Shown here: in pieces, positions 49,030-59,990 of the stretch | Layout of the letters: every line of letters begins with the position of its first letter | How positions within the stretch are numbered: position 1 is the first letter of the stretch | Source of the DNA: Serinus canaria | Taxonomy: Eukaryota; Chordata; Aves; Passeriformes; Fringillidae | DNA: 64,000 nt | Direction: 5' to 3' | NCBI RefSeq assembly: GCF_022539315.1 | Contig: NC_066316.1 | Span: 65,577,994 to 65,641,993 of the forward strand | The notes under the pieces: model-generated | Databases searched by the model: none | Told to the model about the DNA's origin: nothing | What the model saw: only the letters and a program-made list of their open reading frames with translations | Position numbers and translations under genes: made by a program

Positions 49030-52000
49030 TATCCTAGGAGGTTCCAGAAACCAAAATAATTCTAGGAAATATTTTCAAGGGTATTTTAACAGTTATTATT
49101 ATTTTGTTACATATATGCTGGGTTCCTGTTTAGAGTGTATTTTTCTTTATTTAGAACCTTTTCATGAATGAGGTCACAGGAGCTTGTCAGTTTTTACTCA
49201 GAAAAATCGTACAATAACGTTTTGCAAAACTAGAGCTTACAAACACTGTGGAAAAATAAACAAGTAGATAAATCTCCCAGAAAGTTCTAAAAGGCAGTTT
49301 TTGAAAGGGTCAGGGCCTAAAACATATTAAACCCACCCATTATGTTTTGGTTTTTGCCAGAGTACTTTCCCTTGCTCTAAGGGAGTAGGACCACAGGAAA
49401 ATCAACCACTTAGAAATACAGAGTAAGCCAGACACATTCAGTGAACAGGAGCTCTCTGCCTGGCAGAAGCAGATGTACCTTTCTCAGATCAGAGAAGAGA
49501 GCAATGAGGGCTGTGTGAGCATCTTTATCGTAGATTAACAGCAGGGACTGAACAAACAAATCATAACGTGATCACCCACACTGAAGAATGAATTTTCATT
49601 ACACTGACTTTTATCCGCTCTGTAAAACAGTCACGAAGAAAGCTATGAAGTGAAAAGAAAGGTCATCTTCCTTTTCTAATTCCTGTAATGATAATGCCAT
49701 GATAGAGAAGGACTCTTTTCCCAAAGAGGAAGGTGAGGGATGATTGCAACAAAATGGTTTTTTCATTTCACTTTTCACTGTTTAGAAATTCTACTTTTGT
49801 TTTCAGTTTTTAATCCAGGGCAGATAATCTTGCTCAAGGATTTTGCCAGTGAAAAAAGGGTAGAAAAAAGGGATCTAAATTAGCTGCTGGCAGGTAAGGA
49901 AAAACCTTGATTCCATACTCCCCTATCTTTTCTCTCTTGCATCTCTGGTGTGCAGTGACTTTCTCCCGTTTCACCCATTCTAAGAGCAAGGAATGTTCAG
50001 AGGTGGAGCCAGAAGCATTTTGGAAAACATCATAAAAGCCCAAAAGACTTTATACTAAAATGAAAGGCAAGTTTGCAACTTGTGAGTATCCATAGATTGC
50101 AAGGGACAATAGATGACTGCATTGACCAAGGAAACCAGAGTCCAAGTCAGACCAGTGAAGAGATATTCAGAAACATTCACCTAAAAGAATCAGCTTCAGT
50201 AAACAGTAGTATTTCATGACAAAGCAGATTGTTTTCCAGAAGCTTATGGTGTCACAATAAGGAGGTAAAAAGGGAAAGATTAATTTACCATAGGCTTATA
50301 TAAAGCCTGTGATCTGAAATGAAATTTGATGCTCATTACTAAACTTTTCACTGTGGAAGAAAGAATTTCAAAGGGGGAGTTGAAATGGGGTGGCAGTGAA
50401 GCTTCTTGAAATTTTCCACTGCTAAAAAGTATTTCAAAGAGGGGTTAATTCACTGTTACAGAAATTACTGAATGGGTTAAAACTTTATCTAGATATGTTC
50501 TTGAATCTTTTCATATTAAGACACACCTTTGAAAGTCACACAAAGTGAGAAAACCAAAATTAGGAGGCCAGAAGTTCAAGCTAGAGTACTTTAGAAGTCT
50601 GAAAAAAGAATTCCTGGTGGTTTTATAAATCTGTTAGCAGAGTCCTACAGGGCCATTAACTTCCAATAAAAGATATAAAAGATGTACAGGATCTCTGGAG
50701 ATTGGTAATGGGATGTATAGCATTCACCTCTAGCTTGTTAGGTCAAATCCAGCCCATGCTAAAAGAGGTCTTTCTGATGCTGGTGTCAAAGTTGGTGGGT
50801 CAGCTACAGTTCTTTTATAAGTTCCTTAACTTTGGTTATTGTTATGTGAGCTTCATGCCATGAGCAGGATCTACACAGAATGAAGTGATTCTCTTGAAGT
50901 AGGTCATGAGAGTCTGTGCATTTATCACTTGGCCTTGTACTTCTCCAGAGAGAGAGATGGCTATTACCATTCAATCTGTTACTTCCAAACCAGAACCTTA
51001 CTCTTTTTAGAAGTAAAACACTTTGCTAAGAAACAAACACATTCCCACTCCCATCCAGTTATTTAGCAAATATCTAATTATTTTTTATACAAAGACAAAT
51101 GTTTGTTCAGTCTTCACTATCACTTAATTTATAACCCCCTTTCCTTTACATTATCAGGGAATATCTAATTTAAAAGCTCCTCACTCTAGATTATAATCTT
51201 TCCTAGGTTCAACTCACTCCTAACATGTTTTCTGGTTGCTGGTTTCTTCAGTTGCCCTGTAATTACCCATGAGTGTTTCTTTGGAGAGAATTGTGGCCAT
51301 TGTGTTACTCCACTGCTTGCTTCCACCAGCATCACTCTATTATCCCAAATCAATGTACTGATGTAGAAAAAAAACCAAAGACAGAAATGAATTTCTGTCA
51401 TATTTACCATCCCTCTCATTGTGTTCAACACAGTATTACACATTTGTATCCCTAGGTAATGCATAACATCACCCCCTAATTTCCTATAATGTGCCTGGTT
51501 GGCTTTAAGGTAATTCCCAGAGAGTGAGAGATGTCTTCCTTACAAAGTACAATGCCAGGCAGCCAACCTTGATAATAGCAGCAAAGAATGCTTCAGTAAC
51601 ACTTGTCACTTCTGGAGTGATTACATCTTAAGTCCTAGTGGAAAAATAGAGGATGGATAAAGTCAGTTGCCACCCTCTGTGCTGTTAGTCCTCAGTGGAC
51701 TTCATGTTCAAGGGCTGTGATCCACAAATCATGGTGGTGCTAATCACTCACTTAAATGTCATACACAAAAATAAAAATATATACATAAAAGCTCATTTTG
51801 AGCTTATAATGATAAGCACTCAATAATTAAATAACATCAAGATTAAAAATGTTTGAACCTAATTTGCATCCAAACTCTCCTTTGTGCAAATGCATTATCA
51901 CGCTTGTCTTTAATTACATGGCGATACGATGTTTTTTCTGCAAGACTTTCATTAGGTGTAAATCTGATAAGCTGAGGAATCTTGCTTGTTTAGTAAACTT

Positions 52001-52945
52001 CCTTTAAGCAGTAAATCTCCATAAATACTACAAACAAATTTGAAAAGTTTTCTGTCATAAGAGTAGTTTAATTCTACAGAGAATATAAGTCCATGATGAT
52101 TTCAAGAAATGTAAAGAAAAGCAAACCTATTAAAAATCAATACAGTTAAAATTATCTTGATACTAGTCCAGAGGAAGGAGTGATTCCAGTGTATTTCAGA
52201 ATTAAAATTTATCTATGGCTGAGCCTAGTTAATGTGGTCATTAGCTGTTCAAAAGCTTATTTTGTCTGTAGAATAATTTTTCTTACTTGTTTCCCAATGT
52301 TAAACTATGTAAACAATATTTTAGTTCAGGTTTGCTCTTCTGGTGGTCTTTAAAAGAATGTCTGTTACATATTTCAAGTGATACTACTTGCACTAAAAAA
52401 CTAAAAGTCCAAATCAGAATTTTTCCACTCTCTTCATGGCCCCTTTAAAAAGTTTTTAAAGAGCTACATGTCAAGTGTACACCATGTCCATCAAGGAACG
52501 TTTTCTCCCACATACAAACATGGCAAGTTCTGTCAGGACAATTGAAGGGTGTAGGAAGCACTATCAGATTATTGGTAGCCTTTTGCCTTGAATTCCTAAT
52601 GGATTATGGTCAGTTTGACTGAGAAATTGTCTAGTTGTTCTATTTCTAAACTCATTACATTTTGCAGCTATTTGGTAGTCCATTTACTGTTTGGAAAATT
52701 AATAGCCAAGTGTCTTCCTCCAAAATGTGCTGCAGTGAGATAACAGAAGAAAAATTCAGTTACATTGTCACACAGGATCCATTGATTGTCATGTGTAAGT
52801 GCAAATGTATAAGCATATCACAAATATACTCAGGCACTTCTATTGCAAACTTAAGAGCATGCATAGAAGTAGGCATGAGCTGTGTGCACTTAGATCATCT
52901 TCCTGAGAAGGAGGAAATGGTTGGGAGGGGAAGAGGGTCAGTCCT
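49030..52945. other. Gene-free AT-rich sequence, with possible enhancer-like patch
   Basis: No gene or transposon is recognised. A less AT-rich stretch lies at about 49370-49540. The interval 51826-52100 carries clustered motifs: an octamer ATTTGCAT at 51862-51869, TGCAAAT at 51885-51891, TAATTA at 51911-51916, and three CpGs within 28 bases (51901, 51922, 51927). It is discussed as a candidate conserved regulatory element. Confidence 0.55.
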
Positions 52946-53151
52946 AGAAGAGAAGAGAAGAGAAGAGAAGGAAGAGAAGAGAAGAGAAGGAGAGAAGAGA
53001 AGAGAAGAGAAGAGAGAGAAGAGAGAAGAGAAGAGAAGACGAAGAGAAGAGAAGAGAAGAGAGAAGCGAAGAGAGCGAGAGCGAGCAGAGAAGAGCAAGA
53101 GAGAGCAGAGAAGAGAGAGAAGAGAAGAGAAGCGAAGCAGAAGAGAAGAGA
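52946..53151. repeat. Purine tract, (AGAAG)n-type satellite
   Basis: About 200 bases consist of AGAAG/GAGAA pentamer-like units. It is almost pure purine to about 53039, then interrupted by C's (GACGAAG, AGCGAAG, GAGCGAGAGCGAGC, AGAAGCGAAGC) towards the right end. It starts just after TCAGTCCT. A plus-strand 167-codon frame (52662-53165) reads through it as a Glu/Arg/Lys-rich run and is an artefact of the repeat. Homopurine-homopyrimidine DNA with mirror symmetry can form triplex (H-DNA) structures. Confidence 0.95.
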
Positions 53152-53184
53152 TAGACGCCGTCTGAAGAAGACCGATGAGAGATG

Positions 53185-53253
53185 ACTCTCGCTCTCTCCT
53201 CCTCCTCCTCTCCTCTCCTCTCTCTCCTCTCCTCTCCTCTCTTCTTTTCTTTT
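53185..53253. repeat. Pyrimidine tract, (CTCCT)n-type
   Basis: Sixty-nine bases, all C or T except one G at 53191, consist mostly of CTCCT/TCCTC units that end in CTTCTTTTCTTTT. It lies 33 bases right of the purine tract and is partly its reverse complement, so the two can pair as a long imperfect hairpin. The two minus-strand Ser/Leu-rich frames over this region (52840-53313, 52895-53098) are low-complexity artefacts. Confidence 0.93.
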
Positions 53254-56200
53254 ATCAGATGTCTCTAAAAATAAGATAAATTTTAAGTAAGATTCATATG
53301 TCAGTGCATTCATGCAAAAAAAAAAAAAAAAATCTTTCTCTGCTGTTGTGGTTTCTCATCTTTAATTGACCTTACACTCAGCTGTCCACAACATATACTA
53401 TATCCACACCTCTTCCACTAGAAAACCTGTCAATTAGGACTGTTTCCTCATGGTTGTAAATTTGGGTCACATAAATGACCAAGGAAATATTCGCTCCTTG
53501 CTTGAGAATAACAAATAAACATTGGAAAAAGAGAAAGCTTTAAGCATTTCACAGCATTTCTTTTCCCTTTCATAAACTGTTTCTAGAAAAGCTCTTACTT
53601 ATTGTTTGTATTTTATTTCTTCTGATAAATGGGATTCTTTCACCATGGACCAAGCTGCTAGAACTGCAAATAAGGAACTTCTCCATGAGTTATCTGTGAC
53701 ATCAGAACAGGAGATCACTCAGTTGCACATAAGGAAAAAAAATCACTGCAGTTTAGTGAAATCATGTGCTGGAAACTCAGGCAGAGTAGAAGCTGTGATT
53801 TCCAGGTACCCTGTCTGTTGCATCCTTTGCGTGAGTCTATCAGCAACCAGAAACTGAAATTTGACTTTCTTGTGAATTGAAAAAGTTTTGGAAGTTGAGA
53901 TCCCACAAGTCTTTAGGTCACAGCTCTCTCACAACTGAGAAAAGCGATCTGCTTCATCATCTTCACTAATTTTGTATTGCAAGGGCTGTGGTGCTTACCT
54001 GAAGTTGTTAAATTCACCTTGCAAACTCTTTAAAGACATTATAGATGCGTAACCAACTCTAAGGACAATTAAGAACTACAGGTGCAATTGCCCATGGAAT
54101 CTGCATCTGGCAGCCTCCCGAGTACTGGTGGGGTTGTGCCAACTCTGCAGGACTGACTTAGGCTGACAAATTTCAGGTTGACTATGGCACCTGCAGGAAA
54201 AGTAGAAAGAAAAAGGGGGGGTTAAAAGAAAGGAATAGGGGATTTCTTTGTTTGCTTGAATGGTTTTGTTTGCTTGTGTGTCCTTTTGGTATTTTTTTTC
54301 TTTCTTCTTTAAGTGATAAACTAACTCTGAATGTCAAAAGGCAGTAATATTAATCATTCACAGCTTAAAGCTTAAAAAGTCTATTGAAAATTTAAGAATG
54401 CAGGCCTAGTGCTTAGATATGCCAATGTAGTTTTCCTGTTTTCCGTACATAAACTGTCAAAACCCATTAGACTGCAACAAAAAGGATTGGCCACTGCACT
54501 GAAAAGATTTGGGAGAGCCCAAAATACAGAGCTGGACCTCAAAGGTGGATCTGCTTCTTCTATTTTGAGGGTTGATGTCTCTGAAAACTTTCTTTCTCTC
54601 TTATCTCTAAAGGTAGGAATGAATTCTTGATGATCCATAAAAGAAGTGGAAATGATGGCTTGCTGAATAGTCTGGGAAAACCTTTGGTATAAGCTTTTTT
54701 GCAGCATATAGAGGTAGTATATAACTTGCTTGCTTATTTGTTTGGATATTTTTGTCATCTGTCTCTAATACAATAGACATTTCCACTTACTCTGCATGGT
54801 GTCTTCTTCCCAAGCCTCACTGATCCTTTTTGTTTGTTCTTGCAGAAGAGTCCAATAAATTTGTTCTTTTTTTACACTCTGTTCTACTGAATTCAATACT
54901 AATAGCTCCATTCATCTTTACTCAGGCTGTTCTGTTTGACATCTGGAGAATCACTCTTGTGTATCGCTGTCTAGATATAAATAAGCATGATGTTTGTTAA
55001 GTCTGCAAAGTTAACCACTCAAAAGTTAGAAGATGGTAAACTTACACTTGTCTTTCAGAATGCTAATACATTTTTGTGTGCACATATGTTACAAAAGAAT
55101 TTTACACTGATGATGCTTTTTAATAAGAACCTGAATCAATTGAGTGAAATCAATACTTTTTTATTTTATGTAGCATGAAGTTATTCATGATTCAAATGCA
55201 TCCAATATAGAGTTATTAATTTATCCCTGAATGGACTAATTGTGGTTTAATCAGAATACAAAATATCTCAATCTTTCTTAGACATTAAAGAATGTGTTTT
55301 CATGACAGTACAATAAGATTGATCAGTATTGATTCATGCAGGGGCCTAAGCAGAAGTGGCACAGGACAAGATACCCACTTATTTTGTATGCTCTTTTAGA
55401 AACATCTGAATCATGACTCTCCAGAACATTTAGGAATTATATCAGGATGAGCAAATTTTGTGACTATTATCTCCTGCCCTCAGAAAATGAGAAGGATAAA
55501 AATTCTGCTCAGAAAGTGCAATGTGAAATATTTTGAAAAACATAAGCTAGCTTAAAATGTCAGACTTTGGGGGAGTTGTTGCACAGGAATGTCTAAAAGT
55601 TCTGGGCGAATACAAGATGATGTATTATACAAAGGAAAAAAAGTCCATACATTATACAAGTAAAATAAGGTTATATTTCTTTAATTATTTTTTAAATGGT
55701 AAACCCATTTAAATTATAAATTTAAATCAAAAGGAGCTCTTTGCTTTCAGTAAAAAATGCACAACATTAGTACATCCAGAAAGGGAACTAAAAACAAGAA
55801 CTACACAAAAAGAACATCAGAAGATACATGGCTTGGAAAATTCCGCCTAATCAATTGAAGTTTGGCAAAGTAATGAATGACTAAAATCAGGGTGTTGTAA
55901 GGGGAAACACTAGTTTATCTTTGTTACTGCCTGCTATAAAATAATCATTGAAACAGAACATTTTTCTTTGTGTTTCCATACAAAAGAGTGTTATGGTTTC
56001 CAAATCAACTGATCCAGCTACAATGAAATGCTGATGCCTCTGTATTATGTGCTCTTTGAGGAAGGGATAATGAACTTTTAATTTCTTCTAAGGATTAATT
56101 ACAACTCCCAGCCTGAAAAATCACTCTTCTGTGGCATTCATTCTTGGTGCACCGGAGATAGTACATAAAGTATTGTCATTCCAGTTTAAATTCCACTGTG

Positions 56201-59200
56201 CACCTACTTAAAGTCTGTAAAAGTTTCCTCTTTACACTTCTGGTAACTATGCTTTACATTGGGTAAATTCATTGCTTTCACTTGGCAGGGGAAGGGCAAA
56301 CACAGCAAAAATTAAATATATTTCTAATTTCTAACTGATTCCAATTCTATTTTCTTTCTGTTACATTCCAGCTGACTTGTTTCTGCACAATGGGTCAACA
56401 ACGATTTTTAGATTAATTCCTTATTGTCATTTAAATAGTTAGAAACTACAAAGCTTCTTAGAGATTTGCCCATCAGTCTGGATCTTGCCCAAACATCTTG
56501 TAGCTCTTCCATCTTCTCTTTCTTTTATTTTCTCCACAACAGAACAATTTTGCAAAAGGCTTTCTACAGGCTTACTTCTTGAGGAAAGATTGTTTTTACA
56601 TTCAGTGTCAATGACTTAGATTTAATGGTAGCAGCAATGAAAATGCCAAGGCTTAGTACAGACACAGTAGCTACTGTATGTTAGCTATCTTTTACACCCT
56701 TTTTTTCAAACAGAAGAGGTTTGTAAAACTGTGGCCATTCTCCTTCAGAGTGAAAAACAGTGTTGGTGAATAGAGGCTTTTACAAAGTAATGTGAAAACC
56801 TCTACAGTGTAAGGGGATGGAGAACCACATAAGTAATTTCTTCAATTCTTGCATTATATTTCAATGTTCAAGCTCAGGCTCACTCTGAATGTGCTGCCTC
56901 TTTAGCTGTGCATGCCTGTTCTGTGGAGAGGGAAAATAGTATTGGTATGGAAGTAAAAGTACTGTGACATTCCCTTGAAGTGTGAAATACAAACACATTA
57001 CTATGAATGGCCTACACATTACTATTAATTTCCCTATCACATCTCGTTCCTTACCTTGCTGGCTTTATTTAAAGTATCTTTTGTGTCTTATCCAAAACCA
57101 AATATCTTCATTTTTTCTTAATTTAAATGAATAATTAGTTAAATAATTAAATTATTTTAAGAATCCTTAGGTTAATCTTATTTCTGTGCATCTCTGAATA
57201 CTTTAGTGTGTGATAGAAACATACACATTCACTGTGTGACTATTGAACTCCCAATGAGTACTTGGGTGTGTGCATGTTTGTGTGTGTTTGTCCTAAAATT
57301 CATAGCAACTCCTTCCCTAGCAGGGAAAGAGAAGTATATCTGAACAAAGGCTTGGCCTGTGATAGTTTAAACCATGGAGCAGAGCTAACATTGAGGAGAA
57401 AACCTTGCTATCATCAGAGGAATGTGAGGAGTGATGTAGGAAATCATGTAAGACACAATTTGTTGAGTTTGGAGGAAAAATTGAAACAGCTAAACCCTGA
57501 CCTTGCAGAGATGCCCGAGATCTATAATTGCCCAGAGCCAAACGTAAGAAAAAGAGAACAGGTCAAGGAGTCACAGTGCAGCAATTCCTTTGGCATGCAT
57601 ATGCCTCCCAGCTGCACTTAATGCCTACATACATGTAGCATGTGATGCTCATTCAGAAAGTCAGATTTTAATATTACTCTCATTGATTTAACAGCATGGT
57701 CCGTAGGCAAACCTATATTTGACATAGACTGTGTCTGTAATAGCAAAATAAACAGTGCCAGGGAATGCTTTTAGCCACTGGCAATCATCTTCTATACAGG
57801 TACATTATTAAGGTGATCTATGGCACATTTTTGCCATGGTCTGCTAGCATTTGCACCAGCCTCTCCTAGAAAATACTAGGGAACGGGTGCAGGTCAGAGA
57901 CCATTATCCATAAGCACTTTGTGTGTGACCACCATTGGCTGCAGGGTTAGAAAGCTTGGTGTTTTAAATATAGACCATTTGGTTCTAGAGGGCAAATTTA
58001 AGCATACTTACAAATTTCTTAAAATTAATAACAAAAGTTGTTGAGATATTGAGACAATGGGCTCAGGAGAAGGGTGATTTGTGTTCTGAAACTTTGTGGA
58101 AGTTCAAAAACCTGCCTTTGTGGTTCATCTTGTAACCCGCCTTTCTCTGAAATTATTTCCATGAATTTAAATGGAAAGAAAAAAATACCAGGAAGATGCA
58201 TCTCCTTACCTGATCTGATATCTTACCATACCATCTGATGTGTTCCCATATCAGAGTTTCAGCATATCACTATCACAATCTCCACTGAGGCTGGACCAGA
58301 TACCCCACTGTCATCCCTTCCAGAAGTTTCTATAATCTTCTAAGCAGAAATTAAATTGTCAGCTACAGGCTGCAAGACTGACTTTGTGGAGAACTTTTGG
58401 CAGACACCAATCACAGCACACAACTGTGAGAAAGGAGCAGTTCCAGTTTATAACCAAGGCTGTCCTCACACACCCTGCATATCATCTTAAGGGCATTTCT
58501 GCCCATATGCACACAGAATTTTACAGAAAGAGAAATCCAGAGAAGATGACTCTGTCCCATTTTGAAAAACAAAAAACCTTTTGTTTTGTTTTGAATATAA
58601 CCCTTTTCTTTACAGGACTTTGTAAAAGATAATCTAAAAATCTTTTGAGTAGCAAAAATCATTCAACTCTTCTTACTCTTGTAGATAATGACTATCACGT
58701 TTGTGTCACACTTAGCTTCACATAAAACAGCTAAAATACGAAATATTAAGAAGGACTTCAGAAGAGTACTCTACTTCTTAAATAGAAGAGCTTTGACTGC
58801 AACCCAAAATATTTTGAAAATTAAGCAAGAGATGTATCATGAAAAATATCATCATTTTCCCATCTGTTTAGCTAGAAAATCTTGTTCATCATCATAAGTT
58901 TAAAATGACATAACAAATATGAACATAACTCTCTTTTCTGTTCACATTAATTGATTTTCATTTTGAAGGCTTATGAAAAATGTGGAGTTCTCAAATAAGC
59001 CTGAGACAAACATGTGATCAAGACCCATATCAGAAAATATGTTGTTAGTACAAGAGGCATCCCTTGAGTTGCTGCAATAAGTTTATAAGACTAAAGAATG
59101 ATTTCAATATCTTTGTAATGTGTGGAATGTAATGGCAGTTGATTGATTGGCTTCCCAAATGGGACACTGAAAATATATGACATAGACTCCTTTATCAGTT

Positions 59201-59767
59201 AGCTGATTCAGATTTCATGTCTGAAAATTAAACCTGGTCTCATTAAACTGCAGTTCAGATTGGAAAAGTGACAGCAAAAAGAAAACCATAGGGATCCTGT
59301 GTTCACAGTCTCTCAGTTATCTCACAGGAGATCTGTTCCCTTTTTCCTAATTGCTACTTCTATTGAACATACCATTGAGATCTGAAATTCAAGTTTCTGT
59401 CTGCCATTATTAGAAATATAGAAAACGTGCACCCAAAAACTACTCAAACTGGTGTACTTGAGAGAGGAGCCTGTATATTTTGCCAGTGGGTGTTCTCACT
59501 AACAAGAAATGGTAGCTGTACAGACTTATTTGGCAATAAAGAAATGCAGTGCTGGATATCGTAATAGCTAAATATGTTTGGAAATTGTCTGTGCTAGAAC
59601 TCTGTCAATTGCGAAATAATCGCAGACAGAGAGCCGAGTCTCCAGTGTAGCTTGAAGAGCAGTTAGGTTTTCATTTGGAGTTACTAACAGAGGTTTTTAG
59701 CAAGCCCAGCAGAACTTCTCTTGGGTGGTGAATCTGAATACAGAGATCTAAAGTACAGACTGAAGCA
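53254..59767. other. Gene-free AT-rich sequence
   Basis: No gene or transposon is recognised. A run of seventeen A's lies at 53316-53332. Open frames of 125 codons (54381-54758, minus) and 119 codons (57262-57621, plus) have no recognisable domain. The interval 59520-59680 has four CpGs within 77 bases (59560, 59612, 59621, 59635) and no simple repeats. It is a candidate conserved non-coding element. Confidence 0.6.
53316..53332. repeat. Poly(A) run, 17 bases
   Basis: An uninterrupted A-run some 60 bases right of the pyrimidine tract. Together with the neighbouring simple repeats it makes this a difficult region to sequence. Confidence 0.9.
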
Positions 59768-59990
59768 CAGAATCAGAGAATCACAAAACCACAGAATCAC
59801 TTAGGCTGGAAAAGACATTTGAGATCATTAAGTCCAAAATATGACCTGACATCACCATGTCGACCAGACCATGGCTCTCTGCGCCACATCCAGCCTTTCC
59901 TCCAGGGTGTGACTCAGCCACCTCCCTTGGCAGCCCATTCCGATGCCCAGTCACTTTTTCTGTGAAGAACTTCCTAACTGCCCTGGCACA
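59768..59990 (-). mobile_element. CR1 LINE 3' fragment
   Basis: CACAGAATCAGAGAATCACA and ACAGAATCACTTAGGCTGGA (59791-59810) mark the CR1 3' tail on the minus strand. Then come AAAGACATTTGAGATCATTA, AGTCC and the diverged middle part. GGCAGCCCATTCCGATGCCC (59929-59948), TTTTTCTGTGAAGAACTTCC (59954-59973) and TAACTG follow, which is the CR1 3' region in reverse order. The match fades after about 59990. The tail shows at least three AGAATCA units. Unlike the 39.75 kb copy, the text after the tail follows the TTAGGTTGGAAAAGACC-type subfamily. Short open frames (59781-60020 minus, 59943-60212 plus) are shadows. Confidence 0.88.

Noticed and set aside
52662..53165. 167-codon open frame rich in Glu, Arg and Lys
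   Set aside because: Most of it is a translation of the AGAAG-type simple repeat. The non-repeat first part has no domain.
52840..53313. 157-codon minus-strand open frame rich in Ser and Leu
   Set aside because: It is the complement of the purine repeat read as TCT/CTC/TTC codons, hence low complexity and not a transmembrane protein.
54381..54758. 125-codon minus-strand open frame
   Set aside because: No domain, and another frame on the opposite strand (54409-54630) covers the same bases.
57262..57621. 119-codon plus-strand open frame with a mildly protein-like composition
   Set aside because: It starts in a TG-rich run (VCMFVCVC), has no family resemblance and no evident splice partners.
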